IMG/VR virus record: IMGVR_UViG_3300049043_000117 | Location: 57,675 to 121,674 of that record | Source of the DNA: a virus | Length of the DNA stretch: 64,000 nucleotides | Strand: one strand, 5' to 3' | In this document: positions 1-12,479 of the stretch, piece by piece | Layout of the letters: every line of letters starts with the position of its first letter | How positions within the stretch are numbered: position 1 is the first letter of the stretch | Made by a program: the position numbers and the translations under genes | The notes under the pieces: model-generated | The model's input: the letters and a program-made list of their open reading frames with translations, nothing else | Databases searched by the model: none | Told to the model about the DNA's origin: nothing

Positions 1-2529
1 CATTGTTTTCATTAATAAGTGATAAAACAGAATCCTTAGTGTAATCATAAGTTACAGATTCGTCTAGAGTACCTACATTAAATAAAGAACCAGATCCAAT
101 TTCAGAATAAATTACGGGAGAATCTGCACTAGATCCAGAAAGTAAAATATTAGATGTTTCAATTGCAGGAACATAAGTCGTTTTTTCAATTAAAGTTCCA
201 CCAACATTAATAATCAATTTATTTTCTGGAGTTTGCGATTCTAAAATTTCAAATCCAGATCCACTAACAGAAATTTCACCAAATGGATATAAATCTTCAG
301 AAACACTAGGACCGACAATGAATCCAAAATCATCTGTTGTGGAGTAAATTTCTGTTATTACTTCGTAGTTTTCAGAATTCGTATGAGCGTCAGAAATTAA
401 TCCATAATTGGTATCACCTACGAAAAGTATTGAATTCTCATTATAATCATAAGATATACCTTCAGATTTTTCACCAGAACTAAAGAGAGTTCCAGAAGTA
501 TTATCTGGACTATAAACAACTTTTATATCGACTTTTACTGCATAGAAATTAATATCAATATATTCAGTAGTTCCTGATTCCATTTAAAGTTAAAGATCCG
601 AAAGGAGTTAATGTAGAAGATATATCAAAAGATCCATATGTCTCAACTTGACTACTAATTTCAGTTACTAATCCAATGTCTTCAAATTCTGTCGCTCAAA
701 ACACTTATAAACCCATAATTAATGTTGGTAAACTCAAAAGTTGATTCTAAATTGTAATCATAAGTTATAGACTCAACTTTTTCACCAAAACTAAAGAGAG
801 TTCCAGAAGTATTGTCTGGACTATAAACAACTTTTACCTCGGACTTTTGGAGCATAGAAATTAACATTAGTATATTCAGTAATCGCGGATCCATTTAAAG
901 TTAAAGATCCAAAAGGATTTAATCCACCAACCTCAGCAAGAGTTTGATAATTTCTAAATTCTATAGGTTCATCAGATAATATCCCATAGTTATCAAAATC
1001 TACAGCACTAACAGATACTGTTCCAAAATCTTCTTGACTTTCGATAACCCTAGAGTCTAAATTATAATCATATGCAACAGACTCTATGTTGTTTCCAACA
1101 TTAAATACTGTCGCTATATTTTACCGGAGGATATAAACTACACTATAATTTGCAGTAATATTATAAATTCCAACATCAATTGGGGGAACAATTACTGCGG
1201 ATCCAGTTAGATCCAATAGATCCAAATGGTTCAACAGAATTAAAAACTATTAGATCAAAATCTTCACTTCCAGATGTAATTTCATTTAATATCAGACCAT
1301 AATCAAAAACCTCTGTTGGGGAATTTGTTATTAATTCATAAGAATCTGATACGAGGGGGTTATCCGAATCTTCATTATAGTCATATGAAATTTTTTCTGT
1401 ACTTGTAACTATTAGTTCTAAATTAATAGTTTCTTCTGGAGGATTATAACTTACAAATTCCGTTGCAGCAGATCCTAATAATTGTAGTTGTAATAAAGAC
1501 TCTGGCGGATTATATGTAACTTTTTCAACAGAACTCCGTCTAAATATATCTCCAGAGAATAATTGAAAACTACTTTTTGAATTGACACTTCCTGATTCCA
1601 AATAAGGAAATTATCCCTGTTGATGAAGATGTGGTTTGTAATCTTTCTGTAGCTCCATTAATCTTCTTGCTCCTTCGTCGATGACATCAAATATATTTCC
1701 ATAATTTTCTGTTTGAGTTACTCCTCCATCAATTTGTCCATTATTTTCGGAAGAAAACTCTACAATCGACTCTAAATTATAATCATAGGTTATTTTTTCT
1801 ATGCAAATACCAGAAGATCCCGATTCAACCGAATCGGGAATATTTTGTTTTATAAGAAAACTAGAAGAAGATCCTGTTATTTGTAATTCACATAAAGATT
1901 CTGGCGGGTTATATACAACACCTTCTAATTTTTCGTTAGAAAAATTAAAAATTATTGTTGATCCTACATATTTTTTAATAACATCTACACTTCCACTAGA
2001 AGATGTTACTATAACTGAAAATTGCGATCTATATTCGTAAGATATTTTTTCGGAATATTCTAATCCAGAACTAAATGTAAGTGGGCAATCCTACAACACC
2101 ACCACTCCATATTTCTGGATATCCAGTTGTTTACCACTGAGAAATGTAATTATAGTTCATAATCGACCTCCACCAGAAACATCAGGTATTACTTTTCTTT
2201 TGAGGTCACCGGAAAAGTTGAAAAATAATACTAAATCCAATCCATCTAAGAACAATCCCATAAAAAATAATTGATTTCAAATTAAGATCAATGTATTTTT
2301 TAAATATTGAAGTTTTTTTAGTATACTTTGTTTTATTTCCAAATACTTTTATTGATCCAAATGGAATTAAAGTTTCATTGTGTGCAATTTCGTAATGATT
2401 TTCACTATCAACTGTGATATTAGTTATATTTCCACAATCATCCGTCTCCCAAGAAGAATTTGTTATAGTGCCAAAATCTTCTTGAAAATAAGTATTAACC
2501 GTGGATGAATTATACTGATAGACATTCAT
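1..2529 (-). CDS. Repeat-built fibre-like virion protein, partial and frameshifted
   Basis: One long reading frame is broken into many pieces by indels. It starts at MNVYQYNSSTVNTYF (2529) and runs off the left edge. The translation is built from imperfect repeats carrying YDYN, NPPES, DYGLI/DFGTI and PFGSI/PFGSL signatures, with at least four cycles visible. Such low-complexity repeats are typical of large adhesin or fibre-like structural proteins near the baseplate genes of cyanomyoviruses; that family link comes from recalled sequence style, not a search. It lies directly downstream of a terminator, so it is probably transcribed separately from the gene before it. The C-terminus and total length cannot be seen. 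Confidence 0.6.
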
Positions 2530-2555
2530 CTTGACACAACGATAAAAGACTCGAT

Positions 2556-2587
2556 AATAAAAAAGGGATTGTATTGATTACAATCCC
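2556..2587 (-). terminator. Rho-independent terminator
   Basis: On the minus strand a perfect 9-bp stem (GGGATTGTA / TACAATCCC) with a 5-nt loop is followed by a T-rich tract. It sits between the stop at 2618 and the next start at 2529, the expected place for intrinsic termination of the late structural transcript. Confidence 0.88.
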
Positions 2588-2617
2588 GAAAAATAGAATA
2601 ATATATTTATTTATCAA

Positions 2618-3625
2618 TCAGTCAAGAGCAACATTGAGAGTGATCTTAATTTGGTCTCCGTTGTTTTGAATGCTGTAAGGACCGTTTGTAAATCTTTCAG
2701 CGATACATGATTGAACTATATAAAGTCGCAGTATTAAGTCCTACAGTTGAACTTAATCTTGGTGAAAGAGATGGAGTTGTATAGAATTCATTTGCATTTG
2801 GAACATTGAATACTGTATAAGTTCCAGATGTAGTTGTTGTGTTACCAGTTCCTGCTGCAATATAAAGTACATCTCCAGCTACTAATTGATGGCCAGTTGC
2901 GGAAATTTTAGAAAAACTAAATGTAACACTTGGGTCTGTAGCAACCTGAATGTTATCAATCAAGGCTTTGTCTAAATAGATAACTTTTAGTGCTCTATCA
3001 ATACCAATGACTTGAGTTGATGTTTGAATTCCAGCATTACCACCAACAATCATTCCGAGAGTTAAATCATCAACGGTTTGATCTGGATCGATTGTAATGT
3101 ATTGATTCCCAACAACTCCAATTACTGGGTCAGTGTTGTCACCTTTAGATATGGTAGTTCCAATACCAACACTTGCATAATGAACTTTGCCCTGCACTGC
3201 GACCGGCATGTTGTTTGCACGAGTTACGTAATAACCGTAAACATCGCCAGGTCTCCAGTGAATGTAAATGTTTGTTCAGGATAAGTTGCAGTGGTTCCAG
3301 AACCAACATTATTAATTCTCCAACGAGAACCATTAAGAAGAATGCCTGTTTGTGATGTATATGTTTGATCAGATCTGTTATTTACGCAATATGGATATCC
3401 TGTAGTTGGAGCAAATCCATATGCATTAGTATTACCAACTCCATATGGTTCATAATAAGCAGCTGCGGAAGGAACATCCGATTCTGCTGGAGTCGTATTA
3501 CTGGTGAAGAGTTTGAGAACAAGGTTTCTGGGAGATTGATCAGCTAAAGATGCAGTATGATTATTCTGAGCAATCAAATACCTTAGTGACTCAATTTCTC
3601 CAATATTAGGAACTAAAAGTGCCAT
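2618..3625 (-). CDS. Cyanophage virion structural protein (MALLVPNIGE family)
   Basis: The protein begins MALLVPNIGEIESLRYLIA and ends QIKITLNVALD, about 335 residues, with one frameshift near 3225-3260 and one near 2700. The N-terminus and the QNNGDQIKI ending match a structural protein I recall from the baseplate region of T4-like cyanophages. The body is beta-rich, full of G, T, V and S, with no enzyme motif. The start is supported by GGAGTTG upstream and by a perfect late promoter about 45 nt before it. It is followed by a strong terminator, so it is the last gene of its late operon. Confidence 0.75.
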
Positions 3626-3668
3626 TTAAACAACTCCTTACAACTTGGTGACGTTTGATAACTATCTT

Positions 3669-3676
3669 TATTTATA
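3669..3676 (-). promoter_or_regulatory. T4-type late promoter TATAAATA
   Basis: This is a perfect TATAAATA on the minus strand, 44 nt before the start at 3625. It overlaps the stop codon of the preceding gene, whose TAA lies inside the motif. T4 late promoters have this -10 element and need only a sliding clamp plus gp33/gp55-type factors. Confidence 0.75.
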
Positions 3677-4349
3677 ATTTTAATTTTAAAGAAATTAAAA
3701 ATCGATTTATATTATTGACTGCAATGACATCAAAAGTCAAAATATCACCTGCAATCAATATTTGTGTCCCAATTATTTAGTACATCATCTCTGACTTTTC
3801 TTGAATTGGAAAGTTGTGGATACACTCCACCAACTATGGATGCAAATGTTGGAAAATTACTATAATTTGACTTTTTAATATCTATTGTTAAATCTCCCTG
3901 TTGATCAGAAAGAATAGTCAAAGATTCTATTATTCCACTTACATCCAAAGTAACCGATCCTTTATTTCCCGCAGTCATTGCAATAGATCCACTATCAACA
4001 ACATAATTGATGGTTCTAGTTAAATCTGCTGTTGTTGCAAGAGCAATAATAAAAACATCATCTCCAATGTCTGGAGCATTTGTAAAAATAATATTATTAC
4101 TAGAAACGACGAAATCCTGAATTGGTTCTAGAACAACATTATTTAAACTAACAATAAGCTGTTGTTCATTAATAGGAACATAATTATTTCCAGTATAAAG
4201 TAAAGCAAAAGTATGTGCAACTCCAGTAAATTGTGAATTTATATTGTCAAGAATTACATTACCATATTGTATAGATTTTGTAGGAATTTCATAATCTACA
4301 CCGATTCTAAACGGACGGGTTCATTGAGAGTTACTAAGTAGTCTGTCAT
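3672..4349 (-). CDS. Conserved cyanophage structural protein
   Basis: About 225 residues, starting MTDYLVTLNEPVRLGVDYE and ending FLISLKLKL, with a frameshift near 3750. The segment around VTLDVSGIIESLTILSDQQ, then YSNFPTFASIVGG, matches a protein I recall from cyanomyovirus virion gene clusters. Its start overlaps the upstream stop (TAATG), so the two genes are translationally coupled. No catalytic motif is visible. A tail or fibre accessory role is inferred from position only. Confidence 0.65.
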
Positions 4350-4679
4350 TATGATACTCCCGGAGTTACCAAAACATTTCCTTGAACAGCTCGAGTTCTA
4401 TAAGAATTAGGAGAAATGAGAATAACATCATAAACATAACGGCCACCTTCAATGGAATCAGTTGCAGTAAACCCCATTGAAACAGCTATTTTTCCATTTA
4501 ATCTGTCAACAAAAGAAAGAATTAACGGATACGCAGTGGAAGAAGTTGGGTGTTTTCTAATAGAAGAAATGCCGTATACCCTGTTAAATTTAATGGTGCA
4601 TTATTGGTGTTCCTGATTGTAAAGGTGACTGAAAGTCTACCCCCTGTTCAAGAACTAAGTTTACATTCCTTGCAGCCAT
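4349..4679 (-). CDS. Small conserved cyanophage structural protein
   Basis: About 110 residues, starting MAARNVNLVLEQGVDF and ending VQGNVLVTPGVS, with internal indels. The opening residues and the VYDVILISPN segment match a small immunoglobulin-like virion protein recalled from cyanomyoviruses. It has its own late promoter upstream, and its stop overlaps the next start (TAATG). The function in the particle is unknown. Confidence 0.65.
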
Positions 4680-4699
4680 TATTGGAAACCGTTTCTAAG

Positions 4700-4707
4700 T
4701 ATTTATG
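4700..4707 (-). promoter_or_regulatory. T4-type late promoter CATAAATA
   Basis: CATAAATA on the minus strand, 20 nt before the start at 4679, fits the NATAAATA form reported for marine T4-like cyanophage late promoters. As at 3669, the TAA stop codon of the upstream gene (4703-4705) is embedded in the motif. Confidence 0.6.
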
Positions 4708-4894
4708 AATCTGGATGCAACTTTTCAATGATTATCTTCATCATTTCTTTTATTTCACCAACATCCGATTTCAATTTATCAATTTCGTTAATTTTATCAT
4801 TGATTTGATTTAATCTTTCAACTTCCTGTGTTTTTGTTGTTTTTAATTTTAAATATTTTTCATAGTCAGAATTGGAACAATTTAAAATAGGCAT
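4703..4894 (-). CDS. Small coiled-coil protein
   Basis: 63 residues, beginning MPILNCSNSDYEKYLKLK. Residues 15-60 form a clear heptad-like coiled coil rich in K, E, I and L, ending IIEKLHPDS. The frame is intact. It lies between the DUF4815-type protein and the MAARN protein. I do not recognise the family. An assembly or chaperone-like role for a fibre protein is a guess from the coiled coil and the position. Confidence 0.65.
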   Translation of the reverse strand: MPILNCSNSDYEKYLKLKTTKTQEVERLNQINDKINEIDKLKSDVGEIKEMMKIIIEKLHPDS

Positions 4895-4947
4895 TAGAAT
4901 TTTTATCTCTAAACAATCCCATATTTCCTTCTACTGGTATTAACATA

Positions 4948-7900
4948 TCAAATGCTTGCAATTACTCTAAAATCTCTAATTTTTGGTACAAATGCAGAAT
5001 TAGTTCCTGACATCAAAATTTTAATTTGGAATCCATTAAATTGTGATAAATTAGAAGCGGTAAATTCATAAGAATTGAAATTGTTTTCTGATATTGAATT
5101 TGCAACTTTTCTATCAGGCAATCCACTATTTTTTGAAGGATCAATCACTTGTAAATTTATATCTAAATTATCATATCCGGGAAATAATTGCCAAAGCTGA
5201 GATTCTGATGGAGAATCAGATCTAAAGATTCTGTAACATACTCTAATATCATTTGTGGAGTGTTTAAAAGCGTCAAAGAAAACTTTTAAGTTATCTGAAG
5301 CTTTATCCAGAATAACAATATTACTTAAGTAAACTGCTGCTGTTGGGTCATCATCTAAAGAATTGACTCTTGAGTCAGTAGCATAATTTTGAATTTTGGA
5401 ATTAATTCTATTAGAAACAGTAACTATGTTTACTCTATCCAAATCAACCATTGGAGAAACTTTTTCATCATTTGTTTTTAATGACAATTCCATGGTAAAT
5501 GATTTTTTGCCAGGAAAATCTGATAAAAATGTTTCTTCATTGATTTGAGAACAAATAATTCTTGGAGAATTGAATTCATTATTTGAATTCAAAGATATAT
5601 CAACAAATCCTTGATCTAAGAAAGGTGTTAAGCTACTATCTGGAGTAGATCCACTAAAAGTTCTAACTTTTGCGGATATGGAAGTTTTTTGTGGTAATAA
5701 TGTTTGTATATTTGGTCGAATAATATTAAATGGTATGTTTTGAGTTGATTTGGGTCCCTTTGGGGATCCTAATAGAGGAACTGTATCATAAGACCCACAA
5801 GATTTATCGGCATTAAAATAAAGAGCTGGATATGAAAGAACGTTTGCTGGAGTTCTATCAACACCTCTACTACTCATACCAACTTTAATGTAGTAATAAT
5901 CTAAGTCCGTTGGATATGTTACTAAATCCGTATCAGATAAATTATGAGTTTTATTAATTCTTCTCAAAGATACACCATTTAATTCATATTTGAATATTGG
6001 AAGTTCGAGATCATATGATCCAGAAATAGTATCATCAATATTTCTAGTTATTCCAGTTAAATTATTAGCAGCTGTTATTACTCCTGTATATCGAATAACT
6101 TCATTGTCTATCAAAATATATCCAGGATTAACTGATGAAACTGGAAGATTTTCGAAACTGGTAAATATGCCTACAGAACTTACTACAATATTATCCGTAG
6201 ATGTTGAATTGTATACAGATTTCAGTGTTTCTGGTTTTCGATCTGGCTCTATACCAGAAAGTGTCACTTTATCTACTAAAGAATACATACCATGATTATT
6301 GTGACTCACTTTAAAATGAAGACCATCAACCAAATCAGTTATAGTTCTTACTGTTGCACCAGAAAGAAGTGAGGTTCCGGACGTGCCGACATAATATAGA
6401 CTATCGACCGAATTTTGATTGAGAGTTCCTTGAACTCTATCCACTAACAAGGAATTAAAAGAAGATATTATTCCTACATTGTTTGGAATTGTAAGAATTA
6501 AATTATTTCCAAGTCCATCCGTTTGGGAATAATCAACTTTTAATGAATCTCCATAAGCATATCCAGTTCCACCAATGGAAACTGTTGCTGCAATAGTGAC
6601 TCCGTTTTGAACACTTAGATTCACTTTTAGTTGCAAATCCAAAACCAGTCATTGAAATTACATTTATATTAGAATAAGTTTTAAATGTAGAAGTAAATCC
6701 AATTCCAGACGAAGTTATTATTAATGTGCTTCCGATTCCTACCGATCCTACTATACTCTTTAAATTCGATGTAAATTTTAAGTTATTGCTTTGCAATATG
6801 GGACTTCCTGGAGTCAATCCAGAAACTTCAGACGAAGTTAAACTTTTTCCTAGTCCAATTAACGTTGATTTTGAAATACAATCTATTGGATTCGGTCTTA
6901 AAGTAACTATTTGATTATTGCCTATCGTCCAACTTTGGATTATAAAATCTAACTGTAGATGGTTCCGTTACAAATTTTGCTCTATAAAGAACCAGCTTCA
7001 AATCTTCTAATTGGCTTGGATCCCAAGTTGCACCATTTTGTGACTTGAATAGTGATCCCAATAAAGGTTGTTGTGAAACAACAATCTTTTGGGATTCCTG
7101 GCAAGTTTAGAGTAGTTACATCTTCTTCGCCCATTCTGGAAACCCAAACAGTATATTCATTTGATGCAGAAAGCTAAAACTACACAATAAGTCACTCTGC
7201 AGCTTCAAGATAAACTGGTGATGGGAAAGTAAATGTTGTTGGTGTTTTGCCATCATCAGATATATTAACTTGACTTGGATCTAAAACAACTTCTCCAAAA
7301 GGTATAATAGTTGTTGTAGGCAAACCAGTTTGCATAGTTCTAATTTGCATAGTAATTGGCAAATTTTTAGTGTCCTTAGATTTAAAGAACACATCACATT
7401 TTGTGATGAAAACTCCATTTTCATCAGGAACCTCGAAAGATTGTGCGAGAGGATCGACCCATCTGGTTTGAGTTTCCGTTCGATTTACAAAAGAAACTCC
7501 TAGCTAACACTGATGCAGACTGTTGGCTCGTTAACGTTCTCTCTTCGGTTCTATTACTTCTTTCAATAGTTGCATTTCTAGTTCTTAAAGTAATTTCTTC
7601 AGTATTCAGCTGAAAGTTCCAGATGATCTAAACTTGGCGTCAGGAGTACTATCTGTTGATCCAACAATTGTTGAATTATTTGAACTGGTAGTAAGAGTAA
7701 AAGTTTTTGTTCCTGTTTCAAATGATGGAGTAGATTGTAATTTTGAATTTGGAATAAACAACGATCCGATCAAAGTGCCACTAATATCAGTAACTAATCT
7801 AATATCTGTAATTTTTGCAACGGCTTTAGAAGTTTCTCCCTTTAATTGCATATTTGTAATTATGCGGCCATAAAATCCAGAGGACGCTTGCAATTCTAGA

Positions 7901-10900
7901 GAAGTAAGTATCAACATTTAATAAATTAGAAGTTGTTGAATATAATACTGGTATAGATTGTCCCGGAACATAAGGATTTTCCACATAAACTTGTTCTGGT
8001 TTATTATAGGGCCCATACTTATGATTTGGAGTTGACAATCTAAATCTAATTGAAGTAGTTCCAACAGTACCGACAACAGTTTCTCCAATAATAAAAGTAC
8101 CACTTTCCATTTGAACTTCGATAAGTTTTGGAACAATATACTTGTTCATATCAACATTATCAAAAAATGCATATAACCTTGTTTTTGGTTTTAATCTTCT
8201 TGCTATAAATTCAACGTTTCTGGATCGCATAGTGTGAATAACTTCGGTGGAAACCACAGATGATCCCAAATTAACTGAATCGAAACTTTCTCCAACTTTA
8301 TATTGAATGCCTCTTCTAGACTGTTGTGTAGTAGTAAGAGTGGTGGAATTTGAAAACGTTATAAATTGATCTCTAAATGTTGATACGGTATCAACTCTTA
8401 TGCCTCTGACCGCTCTCAAAACCTCCCCGATTATTTGTAGATCCCAAGAAAGTAGTCTCATTCAATCTAGTTATATTTTCTCTAGCAATTTCCCGTGTAC
8501 CTGTCCAAGTGGTTTCCCAAGCACCCCAATCTACTGGTGATAACCCCGTATTAGTATCAGCGGATAATTGTTGAATTGTCGCCCTGTAATTTCCTTCTCT
8601 ATCTATAGTTCTTGTCGTACCTCTAGTTTCAATCCACGTATCCGTTGCCGGGTTCAATTCTATAGCTCCAATCCAGTTAACAACATTAAATGGATTAACA
8701 TTTTCAATTCTAGTTGCAAAAGTATTTTTCAAAAATACTTCATCACTATACTTTAAACAAATGACATCTCCGACTTTCACTATATTTGGACTTCCTAACT
8801 CTTTTACGAATCTCAAATCCACATCTGGATTTGAAACATTTGAATTTCCAATTACAAATTCTGACCCCAAAAGAAGATCTATCGAAGTAGTGTAATGTTG
8901 GGGCCTAAGAATTCCCTCTTTAGTATCAATACTACACTTATATTGACTGTCTCCTAAAGATCCGGAACTTATAGATTTAAAATTGTCTACAAGAAAACCA
9001 CATTTAAATCTATCTAACTGCGTTTGAGAATCTCTCAATGTTAAATTTTTAGTATCAGTTTCCAAAAGGGATAATGAAGTATAATATTCTATATTTCTGA
9101 TCCTATCCTCAAGTTTAGAAATGTCTTTCATTCTATAACGTTTATGCGGAGATAATTGTACTAGTACATCTCCAACGTTATAAACGTATGGATTCATAGT
9201 GATTGTCGCTACTTCTAGAGCATTTTCAATACTTTCCGGAACAATAGGACTTGTTGATGGCACTCCTTTAGAAATAAAAAATTCACCATATTTGTTGAGA
9301 TATAATTTGTCTATTCTACCAACGTAATGTGAATAAGATAAAAATAAACTTTTATCTTTAGCAAAATTATAGGGAGTAGAGTTTGTTGAACTTAAAAATT
9401 TTCTTGAATCAAATTCAAATGGAGAAAAAGGAGTTATACTACTATTGTATGGAGTCACTCTACAGCTTGAAAATCAATAATATCACTTGATCTATAAAAA
9501 GAAATTTTAGGCAATTCTTGTGAATATCTTTCACGTTCATATGAACTAACCGTTACAAAATCTCCATCATCATTCGAGTCAATATAATAATAATTATACA
9601 CTATTTTTAATCTTTTGGTGGGAGAAGATATTTCAGATTTTCTTATTAATGATGAATAATCTGATATTTCTAAAGTTTGCCCACTATCAAAAATAAAATT
9701 TGATACAACATTTCGGTCACCTTCTATCAACAAACTTACTGTGGCGGAAATATTTGATTCCGAAAAAGTAATTTTTTCTCCTTTAATAAAAGTATTTTCA
9801 TTGGAATAGACAAATTCTAGTTGATTTGTGCCATTAGTAGACACAAATAATGCCACTGCATTACTGGATTGTCCATAAATTATTTCACCCTTGACCGCAT
9901 TTAAAATATTTGCATTTAAATCAACAACTTCTAATTTTGGTAATTCTGCATCAGTTGAATCTGAAGATTCAAACACCCCAACTACGGAAATTACATCAGG
10001 AACATTTAGTGATATTCTTTTATCTTGTACTCTTGTTCCATAGTAAGTACCATATGTTAAACCGTCATTAAGAGTGGTACTTCCTATTCCAGAAGAAGGG
10101 TTATTTGAACTTCTTACGTCCAAAACTGCACACCTATTATAAATTTTCTTCCTAGCTTTCAATCTTCTTTTTCTTAAGGTAACTGTTAATGTTGCGGTGC
10201 CATTTTTACTCAGATTTACTAAGGTTAAAGTTCTTTCAGAAGTAATAGTAAATTGACTAGAAGTTAATTTTTCAATAGTTCCATCATTGAATACTAAAGA
10301 ATAATCTTCTTCATCGAAGGGTTCTAACGTTATTCTAGTATCACTTTCTAAAGTTGATGTTAGTCCATTTGATGCAATTGTTACAGAATAAGACTTCCTA
10401 TATACTATTTCTCCATCAGAAAGATCAACACTTGCAACATTTGGTTTTTCTAATTCTGCAAATAAAAATGATTCTTTATTATTTAATAAAGTAGAAGTAC
10501 CTTTAAACAAGTCATTTGTAGTTATTGAACTCGTCGGTAATCCGCCACTACTAACTCCAGTAACATTTGGCGTTGCTTGAATAGATATTGATTTTGCAGA
10601 AGTACTTACGGAAGTTACCCTATTATAAGTTGGAACTGTTTGTCCTGGTTTTGTATAAACAAAAATATCTCCGGTATTAATTCCTACTCCAAAAGTTAAA
10701 GTAGATGCGGTTACTGTACTTATTCCACCAGAGCCTGCAGAAATTGTAAAACTGGTTCCTTGTGATGCAAGAGGTATTCCTACAGATATTACTGGATCAG
10801 GAGTAAATGATGTAGTCGATCCTACATATCCAACGATTTGTTTAATATCTCCAAGATTGTAGTCTCTAACCGCTGTTATTGTTCTGGAGATATCTTGTCC

Positions 10901-12474
10901 ATTAATTTTTAATTGTTCTCCAACAACAAAATTTCCAGAAACTTGATATAAAACTGCCTGAAGAGCTATTTGTAATGTTTGAAACCAAATATCCAGATGC
11001 TGAACTATTTTTACCTTCAATAAATGCAGGTTTTGATAAAGTTATAGTGGCATTTAATGTCAAATATGTATAAGTCTGCAAATCATAAACTGATCCTTCA
11101 AAAATTGTAGTTGCATCTACATATGCTTGATTTTTTAATTTTAAATCATAGACTCTACCAACTCCTATAGGAATCCCAGATGACAGTCCGGGTGTTGATG
11201 TTCTATTTGAATATAAGGTTACTTGACTTGTAGAACCAAATCCAACTGGAACCGTTCCATAAACATTATTAAGTTCTATTTGATTGCCCAAACTGAAAGG
11301 AATGGTTGTATCTTTTATAGTTTCTGTGGTTCTTGGTTTTTCTAAATCTGCATTTACTGTTATAAGAGTTTCTACCTCATATCCTTTAACATATGCTTTT
11401 CCCGGAGAAATTTGCAATGTTAATAAATCATCTGAGGGAGTATTTCCTTGTTTTGTTTGTTGTCCGAATTGTAGACACCGTTGTTTCCTATTCGATTATT
11501 TAATGACTCTTTGCAAAAACTTTAAATGGTGTTATATAGTAATCTCCAGATTCATCATTAGTTCTTCGTGCTAATTCATCAGCCAAAAGTAACGATGTAT
11601 TTTCTTTCTTGGTGACTTTTTTAATAAGACCGTTTTCAAGTCTAAGTAATTCTACAAAATTTTCATCATTAAAATCATCAATAGATTTTTTTATTAGAGT
11701 TGCTACAATTCTGAGTCTATCCGCTCCTGGGGCGTAAAATTTGAAAATCCTCTAGCATTATCAAACAAATCAGAATTTGCTTGAGATGGAACGGCTATAT
11801 CTTCAAAAATAGATAATCCAACTCTATAAGAGGGAAGATTAGAATATTGGTCAAGTATTACAGTTTGAGGAAAAACATCTACAAAAAATCCTCTTATAAA
11901 ATATACGCCTTCCTCTATTTTTGCTGCAGAACCTGTAACAGTAGAATTTGATATAATAGTAGTTGCAAATGATGACTCTAATCTAATAACTCCTAATCCA
12001 TAATCAATATTTTCCAAAACAATAAGATTTTCACCATCGACAAAAGTATTACGAACAAAATCGGTTTCACTAGAACTTTGATATTTTATATACAAAGTAA
12101 AGGTGTCATTTTCAGACTCTTCACTAGTAATGTAATTTTCAATTTTGGCGAAAACTCCACTTGTTTCACCCTTTATCAATTTTCCAACTAAATTCTGGAA
12201 ATATGTAATAACTGGAATACTTAGGTGAGTTGGATCAATTTGGGACACAACTATATTCAGAATCATAAGCTACATTTCCGGGAATAACTACAGATCCCTC
12301 TTTGAAAAAATTTTTTCCAAATTTTTCAACTTGATTTTGTAAAATGGATTGAAGTGTTGTGAGTTCTCTTGCTTGAATTGGAGTTCCTGGTTTAAATAAA
12401 ACTCTTTGATAATTTTTTTGAGGATCAAAATCATCAAAGTATGGAGACGTATTTAGATTAGTGTTTTGTGCCAT
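4948..12474 (-). CDS. Very large DUF4815-type virion structural protein, frameshifted
   Basis: About 2,500 residues in at least seven frame segments. It starts MAQNTNLNTSPYFDDFDPQ and continues with RVLFKPGTPIQARELTTLQ, the hallmark N-terminus of the large structural protein with a DUF4815-like region found next to gp8 in cyanomyoviruses. The middle (about 9455-11400) is beta-rich with an LTVTLRKRRLKARKKIY segment. The C-terminal part (4948-6642) reads through 564 residues without interruption and ends FRVIASI. It follows gp8 after 5 nt, so it is in the same late operon. A baseplate-periphery or fibre-connector role is inferred. Confidence 0.8.
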
Positions 12475-12479
12475 TTTTA

